64,000 nucleotides of DNA from Liquidambar formosana (Eukaryota > Streptophyta > Magnoliopsida > Saxifragales > Altingiaceae), in assembly GCA_039720395.1 (NCBI GenBank), contig CM077826.1, positions 27,546,430 through 27,610,429 of the forward strand. Direction: 5' to 3'. The position numbers and the translations under genes are program-made. The notes below the pieces were generated by a model. That model did not search any database. It was not told where the DNA came from and saw only the letters and a list, made by a program, of their open reading frames with translations. Of the stretch, positions 22,846 through 37,023 are shown piece by piece. Positions within the stretch are counted from its first letter, which is position 1; each line of letters starts with the position of its first letter.

Positions 22846-23427
22846 GGGGAAATATCCAAAACCTCCATTAAAAATAAAATCATATCTAAAAACTCCATTA
22901 AATATTTTTCATATCCATCTAATCCAAATAAAAAACAATCATATCCATTAACTCCAACCATTAAACTTTTTGTTTACTGATGTTAAAAAAAAAGGGTGAT
23001 CCTACTAAAATACCTTTCTTTCACATTAAATTAATATGTTTACTAACAAAACTGCATATTTAACAAAAATTTCCCTTTCATCCCTTATTTTCCCAAATCT
23101 CTCACTCTCTCTCTTTCTTCCCCCCTCCCACGTGTACATTGGAGAAGAGTTAATTAATGATAGTTAATTTTATTCTAATTACACTAAATAAATAAAGTAG
23201 AAATTTAGTTAAATAGGCATTTTTTCCATTAAACGTTTTAATATCAAATAAGGGTATTTTAGTTAAATCACTCTCTTTTTTTTTATAACATCACTAAACA
23301 AAAAGTCAGCTGATTGGAGTTAATGGATATGATTGTATTTTATTTGGATTAGATGAATATGTATTTAATGGAGTTTTTAGATATGGCTTCTTTTTTTTTT
23401 TTCAAGGGAGTTTTTTGATATTTCTCC
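22846..23427. mobile_element. MITE with long terminal inverted repeats and 9-bp target duplication
   Basis: 582 bp. The ends are GGGGAAATATCCAAAACC and (reverse complement) GGAGAAATATCAAAAAAC. Similarity continues about 130-150 bp inward through ATCTAAAAACTCCATTAAAT, CATCTAATCCAAAT and ATCATATCCATTAACTCCAA. TAAATAAAT flanks both sides (22837-22845, 23428-23436). Long inverted repeats plus a 9-bp duplication fit a Mutator-type non-autonomous element. Confidence 0.8.
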
Positions 23428-23436
23428 TAAATAAAT

Positions 23437-24130
23437 TGAGGGAGTTTTGATTCATTCACATATATAGTATCACATAAGGTGCTGTATATTGGTGCTGCAC
23501 ATAAGATTCTATATCTATGATTTGCAAAACTTATTTTCAAAAACTCCTTTCCAATTAAATGTTGAACTCAAAGGCACGCTTTCAAGCCTTCTCAAAACAA
23601 AAGTCTAGTTTCTTTTAAAAACCATTCGAATGCCTTCGAGAAATTAAAACATAACTTGAATCGTCGATACATGCGATGATGTCCACTTTTCTTTCGAAGG
23701 GTTACTCGACGTCAGTCTTGGTTTTGATAGGAAATCAATGATGTTAAAAGGGGAAATTAAAAGGAATATTGTCGAAATGGGAACCATTGGATTCAATGAG
23801 TGTTGTGTGGTGCTTAGAACCTTTCCCACTCATAATCAAACCTTTTTATTCGCAATCTCTTAGTCATATGAACATCAACTAGATCATTTTCAAACAATCC
23901 CAGAATGACCAATCACATCCTCAGTTCATCATTAGCGGCAACTTTGTAGCTTTGATCAATTTGTGTGCTTACATATTTAACTAGTTCACCCTAAACCTAA
24001 TCAATTTATTCCACACGTCCCAGATCTTTGCTTCGGCTTACAACACTCAACAAAAGAGGGGTGTTTTTGATCTTCCTCTAGTCGCTGCCCAATTAAGTCA
24101 GGACCTCAGGGCCAAGTCTGGGAGAAAAAC
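23437..24130. other. Intergenic sequence
   Basis: No gene or element boundary recognised. Confidence 0.5.
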
Positions 24131-24283
24131 TTCCATGTAACTGTGACATGGCCTGGTAGTGTCACAAGCCAATGAGAACCAAGTAAAGTAGGATTATCAA
24201 TGTCCTTTTTGACCCTACAATCCCACTTTGCTTGGCCTCTATTGACTTGTGACACCACCTGGCTGTGTCATAGTTACATGGAA
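24131..24283. repeat. Small fold-back element
   Basis: 153 bp forming an imperfect hairpin. TTCCATGTAACTGTGACATG at the left pairs with the reverse complement of the right arm (TTCCATGTAACTATGACACA). Similarity continues through GTGTCACAAG(C/T)CAAT to CAA(A/G)GT(A/G)GGATT. No clear target duplication. Confidence 0.65.
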
Positions 24284-24309
24284 GACTCACTCAATACTTT
24301 TCCTAGGAC

Positions 24310-24600
24310 GTGAGCACTTAAATTGGTAGAATTTCTGTGTTCAACTATGGAAGGGGTGAACTTGGAAAGTGAAATGTCATGAATTGGATGAAAATTTCGC
24401 ACATTTCTCAATTAGAAATGGAAATTACTCTCTAACTTCAACAAATAAATTTAAAATGTTGACCAATAGATAAATTTTTTAAAAATTCAAATTAACAAAA
24501 GTTTCGCTTAAGTTAGTATGATTTCTCTATTTTGACTTTGGAAGGGACGAACTTGGATAGAGGAATTTCATTCGTGATTAGAGATCGAAATCTATTGGCC
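24310..24600 (+). repeat. Diverged two-copy repeat
   Basis: Units at about 24317 and 24512 share CTTAA(A/G)TT, GGAAGGG(G/A)(T/C)GAACTTGGA and a GAAATTTCAT-like tail. Non-coding. Confidence 0.45.
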
Positions 24601-24751
24601 AATAGTTCAACAGATAAATTTTGTTGTATATATATTACATAATTTCTTATTCTTCATGAGCCTTGTTTCCAAGGTCTCGACGGGTCGATTCCAAAAATAC
24701 AAATATGAATATGAATATGGCATTCCTCATTTTAAAAGACAAATAAAATCA

Positions 24752-24985
24752 AGTATTAAATCGCACTTCTTCAGTAAGAGCAAAATATGATATTCCTAGA
24801 TTCAAGTGACTTTTGTCTAATATTTTGCCTATGACAACTAAAGACAGTGGAAGGAGGAAAAAAAGAAAGAAGGGACAGACAAGGAAACCCTATTGCAGCA
24901 AAAAGAGCAAAGCCAACGTACCTTTTTGTTAAGCTGGGCTATGAACAGGAAGGGTTTTCAATGTATGAGATACTTCTGCATTTCG
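24752..24985 (-). repeat. Diverged direct duplication of the gene's terminal-exon region
   Basis: This stretch matches 25925-26155 in order: AAATCGCACTTCTTCA versus AAATTGCACTTCTTCA, then TATTCCTAGATTCAAGTGAC versus CATTCCCATGTTTCAGTGAC, GTCTAATATTTTGCCTATG versus GTCCAATATGTTGTCTGCAATG, and later TTCAATGTATGAGA versus TTCAATGTGTGAGA. The duplicated exon end has lost its stop (TAA to AAA), so it is a dead copy about 1.2 kb downstream of the real last exon. Confidence 0.6.
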
Positions 24986-25978
24986 CATTATGAAGATTGA
25001 AACAGATGCAATTGCAATTTCTAAGATATGCCAAGAGAATGACACTAACTATTCCTTATTAAACTTTTATTATGACTACATTACCAAGCAGTCAACAGAA
25101 CGATACAAAAGTTTAGGTTTTTCATTTCACAAGTGTATTTAGGAATAACAAACTCTAATCCCTCTCTACCTATTTTATATGAAATTTTTTCCCATTTGAT
25201 GGAAATTTAACATGTTTAGCCTTTATAATAAGTCATCTTTTTATTAGAACACCTCTCTCTGCCATATGTATACCACCATTTTAAAAGACATAAGGCGCAG
25301 ACATCTTTTTGTTCCCTAATAAGTAATAAGTAATACCGCAAGGTACAAGCTAAGGCATACAAATCAAGATATGAGGGGAAAAATAAAATCAAGATATAAA
25401 TCTTTTTATTTTTATTTTTTCTTTTTTTAATACGTGATCATAAACTTGTTGGGTGGTATAGCTAATATAAAATCAAGATATAAGGAAAAACAAGAGAACG
25501 AAAACAAAAAAGAATAGAGAGGAATTTAGTAAGGACATTTAACAAATTTCACTTGCTTTCTTGGTCTCACAACTTTCTTTGATATAGCCAGGAATTGTGC
25601 GATTGAGCTTCTTTCTCACTACATATATTTTAAGTTAATATAGATGCCAGAGGAAACTTCTAATTTTTAAAATAGAAAAAGGAAACAAAGAGCTTCCCAT
25701 GATTTCACTGAAAAATCATCATATGACACAGTTAAAATGGAAGCTGGCTTTTCCCTCTAATTATTCAATGAAAAATAAGGCATGGTTCAAATGTTGTGTC
25801 CCAAATTCATTGTCCAGCCTATTTAAACTGATACAAGCAGGCACGGATGCAGATACCAATGCTAGTAGGACTTAGTTTAGTCAGATTAATAGTAGGACTT
25901 AGTTTCAAGGAGTAAGTCGGAAACCAAATTGCACTTCTTCAAAGGATGTAAAGATGGCATTCCCATGTTTCAGTGACC

Positions 25979-26032
25979 TTAGTCCAATATGTTGTCTGCA
26001 ATGGGAAATATGGGGGCTATATCTACGGGTAC
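25979..26032 (-). CDS. NUDT3: Last exon of the nudix hydrolase 3-type gene
   Basis: After acceptor TGCTTCAG the exon encodes [17 protein letters not shown] and TAA. The VPVDI..(T/I)FP(L/I)A ending matches plant homologues. It is separated from the previous exon by a 4147-bp intron. No convincing polyadenylation signal was located. Confidence 0.85.
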   Translation of the reverse strand, partial: VPVDIAPIFPIADNILD

Positions 26033-29000
26033 CTGAAGCACATGAGGAATGAAAAAAAGCAGATCAGATAATGCAATTACAATAAAAAGAAACGATAACC
26101 TTTTTATTAGTTGGAATACAGAAACGAGGGACTTCAATGTGTGAGAATATTGGATTAGAGATTCATCCAATTATTGTTGTTTAGTCATCCACGGGATTTT
26201 TCCATATCCAGTTTGCATCAGCTCATCTAGGCTAAATATTTACCAAGGTTGGACTTGAGTAATGGTTGAACTCTAACCTCCTCAACTTAATACACCACCC
26301 TCGCTTGAGGACGATAAAATTGTTTCAATTGTAATACCACACATGGGAAAAATAGTTACTGTTAGTAATAAAAAGGTGATGGTGGAATGTATAGTTTCTT
26401 ACTTCCTACCTACCTATCAAGCATGGATACAGATACGACATATAGATTCGATGTGATATCAATACGCCAATTCAGAAATTCTAAAAAAATGTAGGATATG
26501 ATATGGCAGGGATACATTTATATATATATATATATATATATTAATATTTGGTCTAAAACATCAATAATGAACATAAAAGAAGTTTGAAACATCTACAAAA
26601 TCAACTATTATGCAAGAATAAATATACAAAGAACACATCTATAAGCATCATCCATGTTCATCATTCATTATTAAAAAAATAAATAAAATTCCAAATGATA
26701 TCAACATTACAAAATAGTCATTTAGTTCTATTGCTCTACAATGGTTGCTCTAAGAGAGATAGAATGGGAAGAGAACAAAGATGAGAGAAGTAAATTGGGT
26801 TTATTATTTCAATCGAAGTATGGATATTATGTATTTTCAAATTTTACCCCATTTAATTATTTATTTATTCATTAAATAATTAGTTAATTACAAACTTACC
26901 CTAAAGAAATCCCAGACATATCCGATGACGTGGCCATGTGTGTTACTATTCCAATACGTATAGAGAGTATAGGATACGTCTCAGAGACCATCTCAAGCAT
27001 ATCTGTATTTGATACAGATATGATATGAATTTGTTGGGGGTTTAGCTTCCAACAAATTCAGGCATAAGTGGCAAGTCATTAGGGGTAACCAATGTTTTAA
27101 AAAACGCGTCCCTTACGTGCCCCGGCGCGTCTCTAGATGTGTTTGGGGGTAAAACGCCTCAGGGCGTATGAAAATAGGCGCTACATTTATTGGGCGTATG
27201 CCCTAGCAATGAGACATACGCGTTTACGCCTTGACCATCAGGCGTATGCCCAGCAAGACATAACTCGAATGGCCTTCAAACAACCAAAACGCAGTGTTTT
27301 GGCTATATGTTTGACCCATTAGGCATTTTAGCCCTAACCTTCACCCTTCTATTCAAAACCAAAGAAGGAAAAAATGACGGCGACAAGCTGACAACAAGAG
27401 AGAAGATGGTACCAGCTCGACGATGCTAGTGACGGCAACGACGTTGACTACGACAACGTCCAGTGATCCTCTAGCCACCCTACCGGCATACCTTTCGAAA
27501 ACAATTATACTATATTCTTTTTTCTTTTCCTTTTTTTTTTTTTTTTTTCCGATGGAGGTATGAGACACCTGAGTTGACGATCATCGCCTTCTGCTCGTCA
27601 TCGCCGACGTGCCTCTAGCCTCATTATGGTGCGACCGTGCGACACTATTAATCTCATGGATCCTTCTGAGATCGTCGCCCCTTGGTCAATGCTTTTTTTC
27701 TTTTTTCTTTTTTATAAATTTTGAATGCCTCTAATAGACTTATAGTTTGATGACTTGATCTCTTAAATCGAGGTCTTCTACCACAGTATCACTGTGCCCT
27801 CACTCACACCCTGTCTTTCTCTACTTGCATCCACTAAAAAAAGATCTCTTAAATCAAAAAGCCTCAGCCTTATGAAGGCCCTGTTTGACACGTTGGGCTG
27901 TTTATTTATTTTTTATTTCAATATTTTCAGCCACAAACTCTCATGGAAGCGCTATTTATTTATTTTTCACACCTCATGCCATATATTTTTCACGATTTTT
28001 AATATTTAATATTTTTTTACATATAAAAATTAAAAGACTCGCGGGGCTTACACCTCACACCTTAGGGCTTATGTCTCGCCCTATTGGAGGAAAAATGCCT
28101 CGCCTTCCGCTCACGCCTTTTAAAACATTGGGTGTAACTGTGTAAGTTGTATTCTGATATTTAGAAATAAAATATATGAAAAATAACAAAAACAATAATA
28201 AAGCATATATATATATATATATATAAATACCAATATTTCGTCGACATTCTAGTACCATACTAACATTGCTAACTAAACAAACATGATACACCAAATAAAC
28301 TAACACAAAAAATAAATAAAAAATTGAAAGGTCAACCACATAAGGTTTCACACCATGAGTTGAGGAGTGAAATGGTGCAAAAGTTAACCCCTTAATAAAG
28401 CCTTGGCTCTTGATGTGTATGCCTAATGGGACCACAAATATTAAGCCTCAAAGTGTTTTAGGATTTCCTCACCCTGAGCCAACCAACGGAATGTCTTTTA
28501 GAAGTTTAATTATACTATTAACTAGTATTAAGTGAACCGACTTAGGTAGCGTGCATCTTGTTAAATATAATCTAATCATCATCTTTGCCACGATTCTAGT
28601 AACAGGACGCTGTGAAGAATAATGAATTTATAATGCCAGCAAGTTACACAAATAAATGATTGTAGACATTAAAGAGCAAGATTTTGGCTACATTTAGTTG
28701 GCAATTAAAAAATGTTGTTGGCACATAATAAGTTTTTTGGGGAGTAAAAGCATGCAAAATTAATTCAGTTCATGAAAAATTAAAAATAATATTGTCTAGT
28801 TCTGAAACATATTTGAATTGATTCCATGCTGTTAGAAAGAATGTTTCATTTTTAATTAGTTATGCATGTTTCAACAATAGAGAAGTATATTTTGATCAAT
28901 TTGTTTCAGGTGGAAATTTTTATTTATTTATTTATTTTTAACTGGTTATATATAATCATTATTCTCTGGACTAAACTAATCCTTTTTAAAGTAATTATTC

Positions 29001-32000
29001 AGCCAAACTGATGTCATTGTAACTATAAGGACTTAAATATCGATATCGATGGATATATCGAGGGTCCAAAAAAAAAAAAATATCGGAGATATGATGGATA
29101 TTGTTAGTTAAACACATATTTTAATTGAAACTCTTGGAAACAATGATTTCGACTCTAATAAACAATTTAGAATCAAAATATTGTAATTTAAATGTGTATG
29201 AGACAAGTATGTATTTGATAAGGATGAGTTAAGTGCCACAAATGATTCCACTGAATCATCTCCTTGATTGTAGAACTTATGCCATGTGCATGGAATCCAT
29301 TCTAGGAAGGAAAGTCCTGCTTGCTACCTAACACGGAGGGTATTGTGTCTTCACATAATTCTCTCCATGATTCAAATCCTTTCCTTTCTTATAGATGTAA
29401 ATTGATTTTGATTGTAATTACCTATTCCTAGGTAAGTCAACTCTCAATAGAATATTACCATGTATATACAATGTAATCTCCTATATATATGACAAATGGA
29501 AGATCACTCTACTCACCTTGAGATAGAATTTCTCAAAGTGTTCTTAGTATTGTGTAGGATATAAAAAGTGTACCACACTAAGCAAAAGAATGAATATTTT
29601 AAGAGAGTAAATGAAGAATGTTACTTCATAAAACTAATTTAAGCCATTAGTATAATTGAAATATTTATATAAATCAATACTAAAAGAATAAGAAATGATA
29701 ATTTTGACATGATATCAAGAAAATGAATATCTTGATATCATCGATATATATCCTCAATATAGTCGATATATTATCGATATATTCGATATATCAGTGACAG
29801 TATGTGAGAAAAAAAAATATGGATATATCGAGAATTTATCAATAATATTGAATATATCAACAATATTGTAAAGATATTTTGCGAAAAAGATATGACAATT
29901 AAATATCGTATCAAGGGGTCTAGATACACAGATATATCATGGATGTTTTAGTCTATGATTGTAAGAGATCTCTAAACTGAGAGTCATCAAAGGATGAACT
30001 TCAATCCCTTGCCTGTACCACACATGTTATCCTGCCGTACAATTTATTGATTTATATTTTTGTTAATTTACTTCATTTTTTCTTTAAATTTTTTATATAT
30101 GCTTATGATTGGCCTTCTCTTCAACCTTAAAACTAATTCCCCATAGGTGTACCAACTAATAGAATGTTAGAGATCATACCTGAATCTTTTCTAATTTTTC
30201 CAATGCAACCCTCAATGGTTGTGTAATTTCACAGTATTTTTGAAGAAGCAACTTTGCAGCATTCTTGTCACCTGTTGCCTGTATGGTAAGGATCTCCCTA
30301 CTCAAGCTTTCAACTGCACCTTCAACCTTTCAAAAGAAGACACTAATCATTTCATTGATTTTTCAATATAAAAATTTTAAATCTGTAAAAGAGGTCTGGA
30401 ACAGCTATACCTTATCAAAATTGACAGAAAATATTTCATCAGCATGCAAGATAAAGGCTCCTTTCTCGAATAACCAGTTAAACTGCAGTGCTTGGCCTTT
30501 TCTGATAAGACGCAACAAACATACATTGCTTAGCAGCACTAACAATAGAACAGTGGATCAAAGAAGGAGAATTACTAGCTTACCCGTGAGCTTCCTCTAA
30601 CCCAAAACGTACCGAACGGAAGCATCCCGCAAGGAAAGAAACATACATGGACTTTATCAAAGTTTTAGGAAGCAAATCCTGCTCTCGGGTGAAAAAGGGA
30701 AAGGCCAAGGATAAATGTGTCATCAGTCTTAATAGTAAAACATATAAAGTTTGAGTTTCTAGAAGAGGAGTCAACAATCTTCACATCAATGAACACCAAA
30801 GGCTGCACAAGTAAAAAATCAATTTTAAATAAATTGCGAGTAGAAACATTCTTTAACTTCTAGATGCATTTCTTCTGACACTATATTTTGGGATCCTGGA
30901 AGGCTGGAGAAACTCTTAGCTACTTCTTGCTAGATTGTATTGGAATTGGGGCTAACATCAAGGTAACTCAGCCAATCTCAAATGAACTCAACCCAACACA
31001 ACTCAATATCTTTGGTGTTCCTTTTCACCATTTATCCAAAATTTCAACTGCTAACATGCACATTGACAAGCATCTGAGTAGGATGTGTTGTGCATAGGGT
31101 ATACCCTGGGTGGGACCTTAGAAGCAGACTTGTTGATCAAGGGTGCTAAACCTGCTCTAGAAACATGGTTCAGCGGTTCTCAATAAGAATCATGTTAGAA
31201 CCGTGATTCTACCAAGAGAGAATCGTGGTTCTAATTGAGATTGAACCGTATATAGGGTGTAAGAGGAGAAAAAGAAAAAAAAAACTGCTGTTTTCTAATT
31301 TTTTGTCTCCAAACTGTTGCCAGATAATCGTCGAAGGTCATACAAGTCGCTAGATGGTCGCTGAGGTGATACAAGGTGTTGGAGGTCGAGCTCTAGAGGA
31401 TTCTGCTCACACAACCCTATGTTACAAATAAAGAAAGTTTTTGACGAAAGCCAAAAGGCTGCCATTGGGCTGTAGCCCAGAGAGTATATCTCCCCCTTTA
31501 AGGGAGGTTGTGGTTTCAACTCATCTTGAGTGTGTGGAGGGGTAGGTGTTATCAGAAGGGAGATGGGCTACCCCTTGTTGTTTACCCTAAGGACCCATTG
31601 GGCATTCCTCTAAACCAAGGTAAAAAAAAACACCCCAAAGGCTAAAATAAAGGAGTTTTGACTTTGTAAACAAACCTTTTAACTCATATATATTTATTAA
31701 ATGACCCAACTATAATTTATAATTTCTAAAAAGTCCAAATTTATTTGATTTTTATTTTTTACAAAATTTCAACTAAATTCTATTTTTTTGAATCTTTACC
31801 CATTTAAATTTAGACATAATTCCTTTAATATATATATATATTAACACTTGGTGTAAGACTTTTTACTCTTATGCACATTAATATCTTTTTGTAAGAATAA
31901 TATTTAGCCAATCCAACCGTTGGATTAGATATTCTATTCATGCATGTCATGCATAGCATTGTGGTGTTGGCTTAAAGCCCACTAATTCAATAAAAGGAAG

Positions 32001-35000
32001 CACGACTGATGCAAGACATTGAAACCCTACCCTAAATTTCCATGATCAAATTCACATCCTACATCTTATCAATTGCAACCAAATTTTACAGGCATACTCT
32101 ATGCCCTAAAAGGAACCTAAACCCTCAATAATAGCATCGAATTATAAGCTAAAATAAGAGAATTAAGTGATTGACTATCGGTAGCCATTATAGATTGAAA
32201 TAAAGCTTTCAGATTCAAGAATTCATCATTTTGAGCCAAAATTGATGGTATAGATCATTGTAGAACACGATTGGATGTCAATTCTCACCTAACAAATTCA
32301 AATTCGATGATTGAATTGCTTCCAATAGGTTTCCCCCAATTTTGGCCAAAACCCTTTTTATATTTGAAACATGCAGAAACAGTAATTTTCCATGAATTAT
32401 AGGGCTGCCACATATTTTTCTCATGCAAAATTTCATATTCCTAATTTTTCAAACAATGCCACCTAATTTCTTAGGGTCGAAGGCATGCCAAACAAGGCCT
32501 TAACTTGATACATCATGCTTTCCCACGCAAAAATATAATATTTAATTAATTTCACAGAATTTTCTTATTTTTTCCTAATTATAATTTAATTATCCTAATT
32601 AATCTTATGTTTTCCCTAATAGTACTCAAAATGTGTTAATTAATAACAACCATGGTCTTATCATGCCACCTCATACTTTCTCATGCAAAATATATGATCT
32701 TATTAGATTTCTAGATTTTTCTTGAATTATTCCCCCATGATGATTAATTTCCTTAATTATGCTACATGTCTCTCTAATGGTAGTACCTATAATTTTAATG
32801 AATATACCAAATATGCCCTTTTGGAATTCTCCACTAATAAATAGTAGTAAAGTAATATAATCATATTTACATAACTAACTATTACATTGCTAATCTTATA
32901 TATATTACATCTTTATAATGATGGTAATCTATTAATTAACTATAATTAATCTAATTATCAATAATTATTATATAAATTATATAATAATATTATCAATTAT
33001 AAATTATATTATCAATATCATTTCATCATCCCACACATTTATATATTTATATGATGTAATAATAATAATAATAATAATAATAACAACAATGTTAATTAAT
33101 AAAATTAAAATGATCACAATATAACCTATCTTAATAAAACTCAAATGAAATTAATTAATTAAACTTAGGGTTATAAGAGAATATTCAACACTCCCCCTAT
33201 GGCAAATATGTCACACATGCCCAGCTTGCTCAAGTTCGTAAAATAGTAAACTATCCTTACTAAACTAAAATATTACATTTCACACTCTTACGCCCGGTCC
33301 TAACTTGCTACTTGGACTTCCGATCCTAAATCACACAATCAGAAAAATAAAACAAAACATTATATCCAGAATTAGAAAGTTGACTAATAGATAGTAAACT
33401 AAGAGACAACAGAGGAACATGAAATACATTAGGAATAGAAAAATATGAAGATGAAGATGAAGATGAAGATGGAAGAACATAACCAATAGATGCAACATAC
33501 ATAGGAGAACCATTTGCAGTAATAATAGTGATAGGAGAAGAGAGAGACACAATTAGCTAAGGAAGACAAAATAGGTGTCATATGATGTGAAGAACCAAAA
33601 TCGAATGTCCAAGAAGTGGGAGATATACCTAAAGAAGAACCATGCAAACCTGAATGAATAGTAGACATAACAGAAGCCTGAGACTGATTCATAGAAGAAG
33701 AAGCAAGGATGGACTGAAACTACTCAAACATAGACTGTAATATAGGAGTTATAGTGTTAGAGGTAGGTGCAGCAAGAGCTGTTGGTGGACGAAAAAAAGG
33801 TTGAGAAGATGGACGTGGAGTAGATTAAGAGGAAGACCGATGATGCTGTGTTGCAAGTTTAGGACACGTATTCTTTCAATGTCCTTTTTGATAAGTAAAA
33901 GATGCCCTCATCAACACCAACTCGAGGTTTAGGTTTCTTAGTAAGCTGAGTGAGGTGCACAGAAGGAGAAGGCAATAGTGGAGGCTGAGTAGGAGGAGTA
34001 AACACCGACAAAAAAGGCGGAGCAAGATGAGAAATTTTAAAGCGGTTTCCCCAGCTATAAATTCTTAAACTGCTACATCAACTTTTGGTGAGGGGACACA
34101 ATGAAGAATAGATCCATGAAGTGGTTCAAAATAATCACGAAGGGCTATAAGAAACTACGTCAACCACTGGTTTTCCTATAATTTATATAATTTTCCAAAC
34201 AATGCAACTTAACTGGATCTATAAGTGCCAATTGGTCCCAATAACTGGTCATCTTATTATAAAATTCCTGTATTAATTTGTCATTTTACAGTGCACCACG
34301 AATAGACATCTCTAATTCATACTGTTTCGCAAAATTCAAATCTAAATAAATACCTTGCAAGTGTTCGAAACTTCCTTGGTTGTATCATATTTATAAAATT
34401 TTTGACGAATACTTGGCTCCACCGAATTGTGTAACCAAGTTAGAACTTGAGCATTCTCCATCTCCCACTTAGCAACTGCTTTATCAAAACCATCACTTTT
34501 AGGATAAGAATGATGGATTTCAATCTAGTGACATAACCCCATCGTCCTTTACTGAGTAAAAAAAATTTCATGACAGTTTAACTAGTAGGAGTAGTTATCA
34601 CCATTCAACCTAATACTAATTTCCTGCATCTTATCATCCGCCATTGTGTGTAATAGAGAAGAATTACATCAACAAATCTTCAAATTTTTTTAAGAACATC
34701 AAAGGAAAGAAAGACCAAACTAGAACCATTAGACACATCCTTCTAGCGGTGGGTATAAACTCAATATAATTTACCAAGAACAAGTCAACAAAGTTATTGG
34801 GCCAATGCTAACACTGTATGAAAGAAAAGAGAGGCTTGATTGGGAGTGGAACAGAGGAGATTGTGACAGAGTGATAGCGAGTGCGAGGGTGAGAGCAAGA
34901 GAGATATGATGATGCGTGAAGATTGGTTTGTCAAAGTCCAGAGCTCGAGACTGAATGATAGTCGAATGCTAGGGTGGATTCGATTGAAGATCTAATTGGG

Positions 35001-35280
35001 AATCGAGGTGCTGTGGTGGTTCTAGGGTTTGAAGATCTAATAAACGAAAACAAAGTGTCATGATGTTGGTGTGTCGTGATTGGAGTGAGGGCTAGCGATG
35101 GTGCTTTGATTTGAAGTTCTGACAGATGAAACTAAAAAGTCACAACGCTGGTGTGTAATGATTAAAGCTTTGACAGAGAGAGGCCTGTTTGGGTTTGCGA
35201 CAAAAGGATAGAGGGATGAGGACGAGAGATCCTTGCTGAGTAAGAGGAGTGAAGCAACTTTCTTTGATTGTGATGCTCCG

Positions 35281-35347
<67 letters not shown>

Positions 35348-36974
35348 CGAGACGAGAAAGAGGTGATTGAGTGCTATAAGCCCTAGGATAGTGATGGAAA
35401 TGCTATTCAACAAAGAGAGAAGAAACAAGAGAAGCATCCCTTTGCTCGGATACCATGTAACTTTTGCTAGAAGGACTCTTCCCTTTTCCTTGGAAACCCG
35501 AAGAGCACATAAAAAGGAAAAGGGGGGCTGCACCTATACCTCTTCTTCTTCTCTTGTTGTTCTTCTTCTTCTACCTCTCTTAAGTTTTTAGTATTCAATT
35601 ATTATGAGTAGGCAGAGTAGCTAGATATTTTGCTAAGGCTAGCAGTGAAGCCAAAACAATTGTTTGGTATTTGTTTAATGATTTTTCATGGATTTAATAT
35701 AAGGTTTCATATTTTTGATTGATTTTAATTATTTTCCAAAGTATTCATTCTGCATAATTCTTTGATTTATCCTTAACTCCGGATACGGTGAATGTTTAGA
35801 ATTCCCTACGAATTAAATTACTAGTTTTTTCATGTAATAAATCAATCAATTTTATGAATCCATATTTTTTAAAATTATTTTGAATAAAAAAAATTGTTAA
35901 ATCATCCAACTGAGATCATCATTCGTATGAGTCTCAATTGAGTTATAAAATGGAGTCGTTAGCAAATATAATATACTTGTTGTGAGTGAACCTCTGAACC
36001 TTAGTGCTTTCAAATAATTGTTTTCAATCAAATTAATTCTCTGCAATCAAACAATCGAATTCTCAAAATCCTTCCCTCAATCAATTTTGTTTATCTTTAA
36101 TTTTCACCATTGATCCATCTATACTAATTATTACCCTTTTCCTGTGGTTCGACCTCGGACTCACCCGATTTATATTACTTCATGACATCCTATACTTGGG
36201 AGCATAATAAAAGTTGCAGTAGTAAGTTCATGGGTTTGTAGAGAGAGAAAACTAAATAAATAATCACTAACCTGGATGATTAAAAATTTAAGTGCCCAAA
36301 GACCTACTATATCAGCTTTTGCTTCTTCCAAGGTTGAGTGGAGTTCTTCTAGCTCCTGGATAAAAAATAAGAGTGAAAACATTGCAGATCGAAAATGATG
36401 TCCATACACTAGATAGGAACTTCTTGAATTTCAACAATGTGTTTGCTTTTTAATTTCATTCTCTTAGGATGTAAAGGGTATACTAAGAATAAGAAAGATC
36501 CAATTTAGAAAGATTAACATGTAGTTTTAGATAGCAACAACAGATTCAGTAGAATAAATTAATAAACAAAACTCTACAGATCTATCAAAGGTAGCTAACA
36601 TAAGTGAACTCAACTCAACCAAGCCTTATTCAAGACTTATGGGGTCAGCTACATGAATCCTTTTACACCATTCAACTCCATCAAAGGCTGAATCAATAGT
36701 TAACTCTGTAACACACGTCCTTTCTCACCACCTTTGACCACGTTATTTTGAGCCCTCTTCTTTTTTTCAAGGCCTTTGACTTGAATTAAGTCACTCTTAC
36801 GTACATAAATATAACCAACAAAAGACACTCTTATGTACAAAATATATCAAATGTTGGTAATATAAGGTATGATAAGAAATTAACAAATTATAGCTGGCGA
36901 AATTACAAATGGGCACACTCAAAGGCTAGACTAACTATCACTTCTACTCACCAACTATGATGAAAATCTATGCG

Positions 36975-37023
<49 letters not shown>

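Larger units (their letters stand above)
33191..35455 (-). mobile_element. Short copia relic keeping primer-binding site and polypurine tract
   Basis: On the minus strand, a primer-binding site TGGTATCCGAGC (35455-35444; one mismatch to the initiator-Met type) is followed by about 800 bp of leader, gag from ATG 34644, and a protease fragment to about 33290. A polypurine AGGGGGAG (33198-33191) then precedes TGTTGAATATTC, a plausible LTR start. Integrase, reverse transcriptase and RNase H are absent. LTR outer limits could not be fixed. Confidence 0.65.

Noticed and set aside
28055..28435. Minus-strand open frame of 126 codons
   Set aside because: Spans the end of the hAT-like element and a (TA)n tract; hydrophobic by composition only.
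35162..35533. Minus-strand open frame with long Ser-Leu runs
   Set aside because: It is the translation of a (GA)n microsatellite in the copia leader.
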